The translations under genes were made by a program, and so were the position numbers. From assembly GCA_965235975.1 (NCBI GenBank), contig CBDDZZ010000002.1, positions 248,001 through 312,000 on the forward strand: 64,000 nt of DNA. Direction: 5' to 3'. Position 1 is the stretch's first letter. Every line of letters begins with the position of its first letter. Source of the DNA: Fontibacterium oligotrophicum (GTDB taxonomy: Bacteria; Pseudomonadota; Alphaproteobacteria; Pelagibacterales; Pelagibacteraceae). Under the pieces are notes generated by a model. The model worked only from the letters and a program-made list of their open reading frames with translations, searched no databases and was not told the origin of the DNA. This document shows, piece by piece, positions 25,545-33,798 of this stretch.

Positions 25545-26421
25545 AAAACTCTTTTTCAGTAAAGCCCAGATAAAATAAAATAGTTTTAAGATCAGTAAAT
25601 TGAATATGGTTCTGCACTGCTTTTTTTACAATTGAGTGCGGATAATAACCTATTCCAAGGCCTGAATTCTCTAACATACCAAGATCATTGGCTCCATCAC
25701 CTACAGAAATAGCATCTTTAGATTTATTCAATTTTTTCTTCTTACAAATCTCGTTTAAATAAGACAATTTTGAATTCTGCCTGCCGGTAATTGGGACATA
25801 TTCCCCTGTAAATTTATTATTTTTTATAACAAATCTATTACTAATCACTTTTTTAAACCTTAAAAATTTTCCAACATAAGTTGAGATTGGCTGAAAACCA
25901 CCAGTAACTAAACTGGTGTGGTAACCATTTTTATTAAGAGTTTTAAGCAAAACTCTTGATCCTTCATTAAATCTAATTTTATTTACAACTTGCCTTATTA
26001 ACTTTGTGCTTTTACCTTTTAAATAACTAACTCTAAATTTTAATGTATCTCTAAGACTAATTTTTCCATCCATTGCAAGTTTACTTAATTTATCAATATC
26101 GACTTTTATTCCAGCAAACTTTACGAGATTATCTAAAGTTTCATCTTTAATCATGGTAGCATCCATATCTGCTAAAAATATTTTCTTCTTTCTCCATTTT
26201 ACAAATTGAATGCAGATATCAATTTTATTTTTGAAACAAAAATTTCTAAGTCTCTCTTTATCTTTTTTACTTATATCATCACAATAAAGATCAAGAGCTC
26301 TATTGGATAGTATTTTATAATCGTTTGTATTTTGAATTTTTGAGAAAAAATTTATGATTTTTTTATAATTTATTTTCTTCTTTGTTACGAAAGTACAAAC
26401 TAACTCAGAAGAATTATTCAT
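25537..26421 (-). CDS. serB: Phosphoserine phosphatase SerB
   Basis: Last step of serine biosynthesis: phosphoserine to serine. The 294-aa HAD enzyme has an ACT-like N-terminal part (residues 1-75) and a catalytic domain. Motif I is FLADMDATMIKDE (Asp85, Asp87), where the usual DMDST has Ala at the fourth place. Motif II is SLVTGGFQPIS, and motif III/IV is SVGDGANDLGMLENSGLGIGY. Serine made here feeds the one-carbon pool and sgaA. Single gene. Confidence 0.93.
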   Translation of the reverse strand: MNNSSELVCTFVTKKKINYKKIINFFSKIQNTNDYKILSNRALDLYCDDISKKDKERLRNFCFKNKIDICIQFVKWRKKKIFLADMDATMIKDETLDNLVKFAGIKVDIDKLSKLAMDGKISLRDTLKFRVSYLKGKSTKLIRQVVNKIRFNEGSRVLLKTLNKNGYHTSLVTGGFQPISTYVGKFLRFKKVISNRFVIKNNKFTGEYVPITGRQNSKLSYLNEICKKKKLNKSKDAISVGDGANDLGMLENSGLGIGYYPHSIVKKAVQNHIQFTDLKTILFYLGFTEKEFSK

Positions 26422-26474
26422 TCCCTTGATTTTTAAATTGAAATTTCAGCATTTATAATTAATATTTTAAATAA

Positions 26475-26509
26475 AAATGTCCTGTGGCTTAATTTACCAC
26501 AGGACATTT
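26475..26509 (-). terminator. Rho-independent terminator after the CADD-like gene
   Basis: Perfect 13-bp inverted repeat, AAATGTCCTGTGG at 26475-26487 and its complement at 26497-26509, loop of 9 bases. On the minus strand the stem is followed by TTTTTATTT. It lies 11 bases beyond the stop codon of the gene at 26521-27204. Confidence 0.85.
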
Positions 26510-26520
26510 AAAAAACTTAT

Positions 26521-27204
26521 TTAGGCTGCTGCTTGAACGTTTAGATTATGTTTTTGAGCTATCCCAGAAAGAAAATTCCAAAGATGCTTTGCAGTTTTAA
26601 GAGCTGCTGTTTCGGCTTTTGCTTGATCGTCTTTAGAAAGATTATCTAACAAAACTTCACACTCTTGTCTGTGATAGACATCAGCTTTTTTATGAGTTTC
26701 AAAAAATGCAAGTCCAGACTCTGAATTTACACCATAAAATTTTTTAAGACCTTCAATCTTAACGTCTGCGATTTCAGGAATTTGTCTTTCATATGTGTAT
26801 AAAGAAGCAAGTCCTTCAGCATAAGTTGATCTTCCTTGTTTGAAGAAATTATCAATCATTTCTGAAGTATATTTTGCTAATTCTACTTTTTCGATTTCAT
26901 TTTTGTCAGCTCCTAAAGCTACAGCAAATTGTTTCCACAGTTTAGGGTGATCATTATGTTTATCTTCCTCATCATTTAAATTCTCTAATAGAATTTTTCT
27001 ATCAGCTATATTTTCACAAATTGAGTGAGTTGCGCTGATGTAGCGAGGAAATGCTTTTACGTGATGATAATATTGCTCAGCGTAATCTTTAATAATTTCT
27101 CTTGATAATTTACCTTCGTTCCATGCTTGATAAAATGGATGTTTTAGAAGATGGAATTCATCCAATTTAGTATTTAGTTCTTTAGAAAACATATTTTTCT
27201 CCAA
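26521..27204 (-). CDS. CADD/PqqC-like diiron protein, putative p-aminobenzoate synthase
   Basis: A 227-aa all-helical protein of the TENA/PqqC superfamily. It strongly resembles Chlamydia CADD, a metal oxygenase that makes p-aminobenzoate for folate from its own tyrosine. Metal ligands in CADD (Glu81, His88, Glu142, His174, Asp178, His181, as I recall them) align by spacing with Glu79, His86, Glu139, His171, Asp175, His178 here, the last three in THKKADVYH. The tyrosines (CADD Tyr27, Tyr43) match Tyr25 in KHPFYQAW and Tyr41; CADD Lys152 matches Lys149. Other PqqC-like proteins lack this set. Single gene with its own terminator; folE and folP are elsewhere in the window. Function is inferred from family residues, not proven. 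Confidence 0.8.
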   Translation of the reverse strand: MEKNMFSKELNTKLDEFHLLKHPFYQAWNEGKLSREIIKDYAEQYYHHVKAFPRYISATHSICENIADRKILLENLNDEEDKHNDHPKLWKQFAVALGADKNEIEKVELAKYTSEMIDNFFKQGRSTYAEGLASLYTYERQIPEIADVKIEGLKKFYGVNSESGLAFFETHKKADVYHRQECEVLLDNLSKDDQAKAETAALKTAKHLWNFLSGIAQKHNLNVQAAA

Positions 27205-27285
27205 ATTGTTTATTTAAATTATAAATTAATTAAATTTATATACAAACAAGTTAAGGTTGAAAAAAAATTGAGAACTAATGGTAGA

Positions 27286-27319
27286 TTAATAACTCAGCCG
27301 ATGAAGGCTGAGTTATTAA
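27286..27319 (-). terminator. Hairpin after the HU gene
   Basis: Perfect 14-bp inverted repeat, TTAATAACTCAGCC at 27286-27299 and its complement at 27306-27319, with a 6-base loop. It lies 9 bases after the HU stop on the minus strand. The following T content is modest, so termination is likely but may be leaky. Confidence 0.75.
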
Positions 27320-27327
27320 AAACAGAA

Positions 27328-27603
27328 TTACTTATTGAACATCTCTTTTAAAGCTTTTGCTGGCAAAAACTTAACTTTTTGAGAAGCTGCGATTTGGATG
27401 CTTTCGCCAGTTCGTGGATTTCTTCCAGTTCTAGCCTTTCTTTTTGCAACTTTATACGTACCAAAACCTGCGATTTTTACAGTTTCATCATTCTTCAATT
27501 CGCTAAGAATGATATCTTGTATTTTATCAAAGGTTTTTTCGGCATCACTTTTGCCCATATTGCAAGCAGTAGCTATTTTAGCCACTAATTGTTTTTTGTT
27601 CAT
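27328..27603 (-). CDS. hup: HU-family DNA-binding protein
   Basis: Histone-like nucleoid protein, 91 aa. MNKKQLVAKIATACNMGKSDAEKTF forms the helical dimerisation part; VKIAGFGTYKVAKRKARTGRNPRTGE is the beta-arm with the RNPxTG tip that bends DNA; it ends VKFLPAKALKEMFNK. The sequence matches HU more than IHF. Single gene with its own hairpin terminator; expected to be highly expressed. Confidence 0.95.
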   Translation of the reverse strand: MNKKQLVAKIATACNMGKSDAEKTFDKIQDIILSELKNDETVKIAGFGTYKVAKRKARTGRNPRTGESIQIAASQKVKFLPAKALKEMFNK

Positions 27604-27656
27604 TTTTAACCCTTTTGATTCGTTAATATTTTAATAATGTTTAAAAAACATAGGAA

Positions 27657-27705
27657 ATCAACATAAATGTAGTATTTACTTATTTTTTAAACACTACATG
27701 TTGAT
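27657..27705 (-). terminator. Bulged hairpin between rseP and HU
   Basis: In the 148-base gap between rseP and HU, ATCAAC and ATGTAGT at 27657-27673 pair with ACTACAT and GTTGAT at 27693-27705, with a 4-base bulge. On the minus strand a T-rich tract follows. It could end the rseP message or lie in the HU leader. The irregular stem lowers confidence. Confidence 0.4.
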
Positions 27706-27751
27706 ATGATTTATAATGCTTTTTAGTTAAAGTACTGTTTTATATGACTTT

Positions 27752-28858
27752 TTAAAAAAGACCTAGGCCTTTGAGGTCATTATACGTTGAAAAAAACATT
27801 AAAGATAAAAGTATAAATAAACCAAATTTAAAAAAATACGTTTGCATTTTTTCACTTAAAGGTTTGCCTCTAACAAACTCATAAAAGTAAAATAATAAAT
27901 GACCTCCGTCTAATAAAGGTATTGGAAATAAATTAATTAATCCTAAGCTGATAGAAATGTAAGCCATGATTGATAGAAAAGGAATAATTCCAAGTTCAGC
28001 AACTTGTCCTGAGATTTGTGCAATTTTAATTGGTCCACCAAGTTGATCTGCTTTCTCAGTACCAACGAGCATTTTCCCTACATAACTCATTGTTGTTGAG
28101 ATGGTAAACCAGATTTCTTTTAAAGAATGATAAATTGCTTTTGAGGGTCCCAATCTTTCTCTATTAATTTCATTATTTAGTGGAACAATTTGAATACCGA
28201 TCATTTTCCGATTGATATTATTTCCTAAATTATCTTTTCCTTCTTGAACAATTGCCTGAACTTGAAAATCAAATTCTCGTTTATCTCTTAAAACAGTAAT
28301 TTTAATTAAATTAGTATCAGATAAAGTAATAGATTGAGAAACTTCTGTAATGCTACTGATCGTCTTATCATTGATTGTAATAATTTGATCACCTTTTTTT
28401 AATCCAGCTTTATAAGCAGGACTATCTACTTTTACATCTTGAATAACTGGAACAGAAAAATCTTTACCAAAAAACATATAAACGCATGCAAAAATTACTA
28501 AAGCTAAAATAAAATTAGCAATAGGTCCTGCAGATACAATGATGGCTCGTTGATATAATTTTTTAGTTGAAAGTAAGTAAGTTTTTTCCTCATCAGAAAA
28601 CTTAGATAATTGGTCAGGCTGGCTCGCTGGATTCATATCTCCAAAAAATTTCACATAACCACCCAAAGGAATTAAACATAATTTCCAACGTGTTCCATAT
28701 TTATCTGTCCAACCAAATAATTCTTTTCCAAAACCAATTGAAAAGTCTGTTACTTTAACACCATATTTTCTAGCATAATAGTAATGACCATATTCGTGGA
28801 CGAACACCACGATAGAAATTAAAATTATAAAAGGGATAATGATATTTAAAAAACCCAT
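27752..28858 (-). CDS. rseP: RIP metalloprotease RseP (site-2 protease)
   Basis: Intramembrane zinc protease that cuts anti-sigma factors and cleans signal peptides. Its 368 aa hold the metal site HEYGHYYYAR (His21, His25) in the first membrane helix, the CLIPLGGYVKFFGD loop, a PDZ domain at about 120-200 (SPAYKAGLKKGDQIITIND), and the late helix NLFPIPLLDGGHLLFY with the third ligand. One PDZ domain is present, as common outside gammaproteobacteria. It is normally near dxr, cdsA and bamA; here it follows lysE with 3 bases between. Length is slightly short but complete. Confidence 0.95.
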   Translation of the reverse strand: MGFLNIIIPFIILISIVVFVHEYGHYYYARKYGVKVTDFSIGFGKELFGWTDKYGTRWKLCLIPLGGYVKFFGDMNPASQPDQLSKFSDEEKTYLLSTKKLYQRAIIVSAGPIANFILALVIFACVYMFFGKDFSVPVIQDVKVDSPAYKAGLKKGDQIITINDKTISSITEVSQSITLSDTNLIKITVLRDKREFDFQVQAIVQEGKDNLGNNINRKMIGIQIVPLNNEINRERLGPSKAIYHSLKEIWFTISTTMSYVGKMLVGTEKADQLGGPIKIAQISGQVAELGIIPFLSIMAYISISLGLINLFPIPLLDGGHLLFYFYEFVRGKPLSEKMQTYFFKFGLFILLSLMFFSTYNDLKGLGLF

Positions 28859-28861
28859 AAA

Positions 28862-29482
28862 TCAATTATTACCAAGGGTTGATAAAATTACAAGCACTCC
28901 AAAAACTAAAATTATAAATCCTGAAATAATATTAGAACGTTTTATAAAAGTAGAATTTACTTTATTTTTTAAAAATCTTGCAAATTCAATTAAAATCAAC
29001 CACCAAATAAGCGAACCTGCAAAAGCACCTAGTGAGAAATTTAAAACTAGATCTGAGTTAAAATTTCTAAAAACTAAATGCATATAAGATAACAAAGCAA
29101 TAAAGCCAATATAAGTTAATGGATTACTAAGTGTGATAACAAATCCTGAAATAATATCCCGTGGCCACTTGCTGTAGGCAACTTCCTTAGTTTCAATAAC
29201 CACAGGACCACTAAAGATCATTCGAATTGATATAAAGATCAAACAAAGTCCACCAATAATCCTCATGATTTCTTGATTTTGTAAAAAAATATTTGAAATA
29301 GTCGTTAAGCTATAAATTGCAATAAGTGCATAAAATGCATCTGCAAAAGCTGCACCTAACCCAACGGCAAGACCCGATTTAAATCCAAATTGTAATGTTT
29401 TATTAATACACATTAATGCGACAGCACCAACGGGCAAAGCAAGACAAAATCCTGATAAAACTCCAATAAAGAAAGTTAACAT
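28862..29482 (-). CDS. LysE-family exporter
   Basis: Inner-membrane amino acid or metabolite efflux protein of the LysE/RhtB family, 206 aa with six predicted helices. The N-terminal FFIGVLSGFCLALPVGAVAL is the family signature with the conserved PxGP-like turn, followed by GLAVGLGAAFADAFYALIAI and the later SNPLTYIGFIALLSY. Divergence or co-direction with regulators is common for this family; here a LysR-type regulator gene lies immediately upstream on the same strand (24-base gap). Substrate unknown. Confidence 0.87.
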   Translation of the reverse strand: MLTFFIGVLSGFCLALPVGAVALMCINKTLQFGFKSGLAVGLGAAFADAFYALIAIYSLTTISNIFLQNQEIMRIIGGLCLIFISIRMIFSGPVVIETKEVAYSKWPRDIISGFVITLSNPLTYIGFIALLSYMHLVFRNFNSDLVLNFSLGAFAGSLIWWLILIEFARFLKNKVNSTFIKRSNIISGFIILVFGVLVILSTLGNN

Positions 29483-29506
29483 TTACTTAAATTAAAAAAT
29501 TTAAAA

Positions 29507-30398
29507 TTAAAAACGCCACTCATTTACTTTATCAAAGATAAAGTCTCTAAAACTTTTAACTCGAGCTACATTTTTTAATGATTGCGGATATACAAAATGC
29601 GCTTCATATTTTGGACCATCCACATTTGGTAAAACTTTAATTAGAGTGCTTTTCTCTTGAACCATATAATCTGGCAGTGCTGCAAGACCAACACCACTTT
29701 CTGCAGCAAGTAATAAGGAATAAATATTATTCACTCTCATTACAGACTTTCTTTTAGTAGAATCTTTTTTACCGACTTTTAAAATCCAATCCGTTTGCGA
29801 TAAAGGCGATGGAGTTCCTTTTCCATAAACAATAAATTTATGTTTATCTAAATCTTTAACAGTATTTGGATAACCATTTTCCTCTAAATATTTAGCTGAT
29901 CCATAAATGTGATAATTAATATCGATTAATTTTTTTTGAATATAACTTAATTGAGTAGGTTGCCTCATCCATATTGCAACATCAGCTTCCCGTGTACTTA
30001 AATCTAATTCTTTATCTGTTACAATCACCTCAACTTCCATTTCAGGATATTTGTCCATAAATTCTTTAATTCTCGGTGATAACCAGATTCCACCAAACCC
30101 TACCACTGTTGTAACAATTAATTTTCCTGAGGGTTTATCTTTTTTCTCCATTAAGGAAGTCTCAACACCTTTTAAATGTATTATGACTTCATTTGCTGTT
30201 TTAAATAAAGTTTCGCCATCTTCAGTTAAAGAAAGGCCTCTTGCATGTCTTTCAAATAGATGATGTTTTTAAGGTTTGTTCTAAGGATTGAATTTGACGA
30301 CTAATGGCAGATTGACTTAAATTTAAAGTTCCTGATGCTTCAGTAAAGCTTCCTGCCTGAGCAACTACATGAAATATTTTAAGTTTATCCCAATCCAT
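29507..30398 (-). CDS. LysR-family transcriptional regulator, one frameshift
   Basis: The ATG at 30398 gives a winged-helix domain: MDWDKLKIFHVVAQAGSFTE, then LNLSQSAISRQIQSLEQTLK. One extra base in a T5/A5 run near 30268 interrupts it; removing it restores HHLFERHARGLSLTEDGETL. The effector domain follows: LIVTTVVGFGGIWLSPRIKEF, VDVAIWMRQ-like ADVAIWMRQP, and SGVGLAALPDYMV. Full length about 297 aa is normal. Its target is unknown; the adjacent lysE and acuI genes on the same strand are candidates only by position. Confidence 0.85.
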
Positions 30399-30400
30399 AA

Positions 30401-31399
30401 TTATTGATTAACGTCGATGACTACTCGACCGGCAACTTCTCCTTTTAATATTTTATCGTATGAATCTATCAGCTTTGATAAACTCCAGATTTGAGTAATT
30501 TCATCTAATTTTTTCATATCAATTAAATTTGCAGCTTGTGACCAAACAAATTCTCTTCTTTTCATGGGTGTGTCCACTGAATTAATTCCCCATAATTTAA
30601 CACCACGAATGATAAAAGGCATAACCGTTGTTTCTAATTTAAAACTATTTGTAAGTCCGCATGCAGCGACAATTCCTGTTGGTTTTGTATGCGTTAACGC
30701 TTTAGCTAAAATTTTTCCACCAACTGTATCCACTACACAGTCAAAAAGCCCTTTATCTAGTGGTCTTGTCTCTCCTTCAAACTCTGATCGATCTATGACG
30801 GCGCTTGCTCCCAGTTTTTTTAAAAAATCAGTTTTATCTTTTTTGCCTGTAAGAGCGTGAACTTTGTAACCCATTTTTGCTAAAATCATCACCGCCACAC
30901 TACCAACTCCACCTGTTGCCCCTGTTACAAGGACATCGTTTACTTTCTCACCTAATAATATTGTCTCTCTTGCCTGAACAGCAAAAGAACATAATAAAGC
31001 AGTAAAACCTGCAGTGCCAATTGCCATGGCATGTTTAGATGAAATATCTTTTGGAGCTTTAACTAAAAAATTTGCATCAACTTTTGCATACTGCGAATAA
31101 CCCCCGTAATAAATCTCACCAACTCGCCAGCCGGTTAAAATAACTTTATCGCCTATTTTAAATTTATCACTTTTACTTTCTTCAACAGTGCCTGAAAAAT
31201 CTATTCCTGGGATATGTGGATAATCTTTAACTAAGCTTCCACCATTCTTTAAAATCATTCCGTCTTTATAATTAAAGTCTGAGTAATCTACTTTAACCAA
31301 AACATCGCCGTGTATTAAAAAACTTTTATCAATACTTTTTAATTCTCTTGTAAATTGCTCGCCAGTTTTATTAAGAACGATTGCTTTAAAATTACTCAT
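30401..31399 (-). CDS. acuI: Acrylyl-CoA reductase AcuI (MDR family oxidoreductase)
   Basis: NADPH-dependent medium-chain reductase, 332 aa, converting acryloyl-CoA to propionyl-CoA. In marine bacteria this removes toxic acrylate from dimethylsulfoniopropionate breakdown. Marks of the AcuI/YhdH subgroup are VDYSDFNYKDGMILKNGG, YPHIPGIDFSGTVEES, TGWRVGEIYYGGYSQYAKV, the nucleotide-binding VLVTGATGGVGSVAVMIL, and LWGINSVDTPMKRREFVW. It ends 2 bases before the LysR gene. Its start overlaps the stop of the upstream zinc-finger gene in ATGAGTAA. Acrylate/3-hydroxypropionate handling is the family role; the DMSP link is inference from lineage. Confidence 0.92.
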   Translation of the reverse strand: MSNFKAIVLNKTGEQFTRELKSIDKSFLIHGDVLVKVDYSDFNYKDGMILKNGGSLVKDYPHIPGIDFSGTVEESKSDKFKIGDKVILTGWRVGEIYYGGYSQYAKVDANFLVKAPKDISSKHAMAIGTAGFTALLCSFAVQARETILLGEKVNDVLVTGATGGVGSVAVMILAKMGYKVHALTGKKDKTDFLKKLGASAVIDRSEFEGETRPLDKGLFDCVVDTVGGKILAKALTHTKPTGIVAACGLTNSFKLETTVMPFIIRGVKLWGINSVDTPMKRREFVWSQAANLIDMKKLDEITQIWSLSKLIDSYDKILKGEVAGRVVIDVNQ

Positions 31400-31559
31400 G
31401 ATTATTTTTTTTCCTTAAAAATTTTTTTCCACAATACCCACAAACAACTTCAGATTTTTCTCCAAAATTATAATATACGGTTGGATGCCCCACATCATCA
31501 TCGCCACCATTGCAAGAAACAGATTCTATATCAGCATCAACAACGACTTGATCTAACAT
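31392..31559 (-). CDS. Zinc-finger protein, zf-CHCC type (NDUFS6-like)
   Basis: A 55-aa protein with the ligands C-x8-H-x14-C-x2-C: Cys16 in VSCNGGDD, His25 in VGHPTVYY, and Cys40/Cys43 in VVCGYCGKKFL. This is the zf-CHCC pattern of small alphaproteobacterial proteins related to the mitochondrial complex I subunit NDUFS6. Start ATG at 31559, stop at 31392-31394; the end overlaps the acuI start by 8 bases. It lies directly between folE and acuI. Confident on the fold, uncertain on function. Confidence 0.87.
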   Translation of the reverse strand: MLDQVVVDADIESVSCNGGDDDVGHPTVYYNFGEKSEVVCGYCGKKFLRKKNNHE

Positions 31560-32166
31560 TTATTTCTGACCGATATAATGAAGGAAACGATTTTGAAGGT
31601 TATGACTTTCTTTAAAAATTCCTGTAAAATAATTAGTAACTGTAGTTGCTTCATGCTTTTTAACTCCACGAGAGGTCATACAATGATGAACAGCATCAAT
31701 GCTCACAGCAGCACCGTGGGCTTTTAAACCTTTAAATATTGTATTTGCAATTTCCATAGTTAATCGCTCTTGAGTTTGTAATCTTCTCGAATACGCCTCA
31801 ACTACCCTTGCAAGTTTACTTAAGTCCTACAACTTTTTCATGGGGAAGATAAGCAACATGAGCAACGCCTACGATAGGTGCCATATGATGTTCGCAATGA
31901 CTATAAATTGAAATATTTTTTTGAATCACCATGTCATCATAGCCTTCAACATCACCAAAAGTTTTTTCTAAATCTTTATAAGGATCGATTAAATAACCTG
32001 AAAAGTATTCTTCAAAGGCTTTGATCACTCGCTTTGGTGTATCAATTAAACCCTCTCTTTTTGGGTTCTCCCCTGCCCAAGCAAGTAAAACTTTAATAGC
32101 AGCTTCAGCTTGTTCTCTAGTAACAGTTTTTTCTAACTTCTTTTTTATTAATTCAGTAACGCTCAT
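31560..32166 (-). CDS. folE: GTP cyclohydrolase I FolE, one frameshift
   Basis: First enzyme of folate (and tetrahydrobiopterin-type) synthesis: GTP to dihydroneopterin triphosphate. N-terminal part has GLIDTPKRVIKAFEEYFSGY, then SHCEHHMAPIVGVAHVAYLP with zinc-binding cysteine and histidines. After a break near 31822, where one extra A gives an early stop, it continues SKLARVVEAYSRRLQTQERL and HHCMTSRGVKKHEATTVTNY with the second zinc cysteine. Corrected length is about 202 aa, complete. This enzyme is hard to lose, so sequence error is likely. Divergent from hisI. Confidence 0.93.
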
Positions 32167-32236
32167 TAAAAGTGATTATATTTTAGATTAAGTTATAATA
32201 TATACTAATCCTTAAGAACAAATTAATTGTCTCATA

Positions 32237-32695
32237 ATGTTTAAAAAAAGAACTTCAATTAAGCAAGTAGAAGAAGGCAAGTATTTAAGCCCTAAATTCA
32301 ATAAAGATGGCCTAATTCCAGTCATTACAACAGATCATAAGACAAAAGAAGTTCTCATGCATGGCTTTATGAATAAGCTCGCTTTAAAAAAAACAATTGA
32401 GACTGGTGAAGCATTTTATTGGAGTAGATCAAGAAAAGCTTTATGGCATAAAGGGGCGACCAGTGGTTTTGTTCAAAAGGTAAAAGATATTAGAATTGAT
32501 GATGATCAAGATGCAGTATGGATCACCGTTGATATTGGCCAAGGTGCAAGCTGTCATGTGGGTTATAAATCTTGTTTTTACAGATCAATACCTTCAAAAA
32601 CTAAAAAAAATATTAAATTAAAATTTAAAGAAAAGAGAAAAAAATTTAATCCAAATATAGTCTATAAAGGACAACCTAATCCGACAAAATTGTAA
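32237..32695 (+). CDS. hisI: Phosphoribosyl-AMP cyclohydrolase HisI
   Basis: Third step of histidine biosynthesis, opening the purine ring of phosphoribosyl-AMP. The 152-aa stand-alone form (not fused to HisE) has VLMHGFMNKLALKKTIETGE, AFYWSRSRKALWHKGATSG, IRIDDDQDAVWI and the zinc-binding GASCHVGYKSCFYR. The C-terminal extension is lysine-rich. It is separated from other his genes, as far as the window shows, and starts a plus-strand run with the 2OG oxygenase (TAATG overlap). Confidence 0.93.
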   Translation: MFKKRTSIKQVEEGKYLSPKFNKDGLIPVITTDHKTKEVLMHGFMNKLALKKTIETGEAFYWSRSRKALWHKGATSGFVQKVKDIRIDDDQDAVWITVDIGQGASCHVGYKSCFYRSIPSKTKKNIKLKFKEKRKKFNPNIVYKGQPNPTKL

Positions 32696-33330
32696 TGGCA
32701 AATAATGTAAATGTCTTGGCTCCCTTTGGTCCAAGAATTGCAAAATTAAAAATTCAAAAGAGTCTTATCAGCAAAATTAATAATGAAGTTGATAAAATAT
32801 CTAATAATCAAAGTCTGTCAAAAAGATTTGATTATAGCAAAGAACTTGTTGGACAAGTAAGTCAAGAATTAGAGCTTCCAAAAAATTTTGTAAATAAATA
32901 CTTAAAGAATTTTTTATTTCAAATGACAAAAAGTTTTATTGAAAAAACTATGAATAAAAAAATTACAAAGTTTAAAATTAATAATGTTTGGGTAGTTCGC
33001 CAATTTGAAAATGAATATAACCCTATTCATTATCATGATGGTCATATTTCTGGAGTTGGTTATCTTAAAGTTCCAAAATCTCTAAATGAGGATAAAAGAT
33101 CTCACAAACATAATCTAAAGACCCATGGTACAATTGATTTTATTCATGGCTCAAGAGGTTTTTTAAATAAAAGTATTTATAATCATATTCCAAAAGTTGG
33201 TGATATGATTTTATTTCCAAATTATTTAATGCACACTGCTTATCCTTTTCAATCAGGTGATGAACGAAGATCATTCTCATTTAATGCAACTATTGATGAA
33301 AAAATAGCAAACGTTTTTAAACATGAATAA
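32695..33330 (+). CDS. 2-oxoglutarate/Fe(II) oxygenase-like protein
   Basis: A 211-aa protein of the double-stranded beta-helix oxygenase type also seen in phages. The iron ligands appear as HxD in YNPIHYHDGHISGVGYL (about residues 104-120) and His in LFPNYLMHTAYPF, with the oxoglutarate-binding arginine in GDERRSFSFNATI. N-terminal FGPRIAKLKIQKSLISKI fits this subfamily. Substrate unknown; it could hydroxylate a protein, nucleotide or small molecule. Start ATG overlaps the hisI stop by one base (TAATG); end overlaps the DUF2237 gene by 8 bases (ATGAATAA). Confidence 0.8.
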   Translation: MANNVNVLAPFGPRIAKLKIQKSLISKINNEVDKISNNQSLSKRFDYSKELVGQVSQELELPKNFVNKYLKNFLFQMTKSFIEKTMNKKITKFKINNVWVVRQFENEYNPIHYHDGHISGVGYLKVPKSLNEDKRSHKHNLKTHGTIDFIHGSRGFLNKSIYNHIPKVGDMILFPNYLMHTAYPFQSGDERRSFSFNATIDEKIANVFKHE

Positions 33331-33704
33331 AATTCCAAAACAAAAAAACGTATCTAGGAGAAGATATTGAGCCTTGTTCAATGAATCCAGTAACTGGTTG
33401 GTTTCGTGATGGCTCATGCAACACAGATAAAACTGATGTTGGAATGCATTGTGTTTGCGCAAAAGTAACAGATGATTTTTTAGTTTGGTGTAAAGAAAAT
33501 GGTAACGATTTAATCACTCCTCATCCTGAATTTGGATTTGAGGGATTAAAAGATGGAGATAATTGGTGTGTTTGTGCAATTTGGGTAAAACGGGCAATCG
33601 ATGCAGGTCATGGCTGTAAAATTTATCTTAGAAGAACTCATTTAAAAACCTTAGAACTCATACCCATGGACACCTTAAAGAAGTTTGCTGTGGATATCTC
33701 ATAA
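33323..33704 (+). CDS. DUF2237 family protein, one frameshift
   Basis: Conserved small protein, about 126 aa when the extra base near 33352 is dropped: MNKIPKQKNV joins LGEDIEPCSMNPVTGWFRDG. Then DVGMHCVCAKVTDDFL, PHPEFGFEGLKDGDNWCVCA and the ending AGHGCKIYLRRTHLKTLELI. Family marks are the paired cysteines (MHCVCA, WCVCA). Function unknown. The ATG at 33323 is used since it gives the usual N-terminus and the 8-base overlap with the oxygenase gene; an internal Met at 33381 would cut off the first 20 residues. Confidence 0.8.
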
Positions 33705-33725
33705 TTCAAAGCTCAAATGTTCTCG

Positions 33726-33759
33726 TTTTGATTCCCTTTTGATTCCCTTTTGAATCAAA
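33726..33759 (+). terminator. Terminator-like hairpin containing an 11-bp tandem repeat
   Basis: TTTTGATTCCC occurs twice in tandem at 33726-33736 and 33737-33747. The second copy pairs TTTGATTC (33738-33745) with GAATCAAA (33752-33759), followed by TTTTCTACTTTT. It lies just after the DUF2237 stop on the plus strand, in the 94-base gap to the convergent dxs. Confidence 0.6.
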
Positions 33760-33798
33760 TTTTCTACTTTTAAGAGTGTATGTGGATAATTAATAAAC

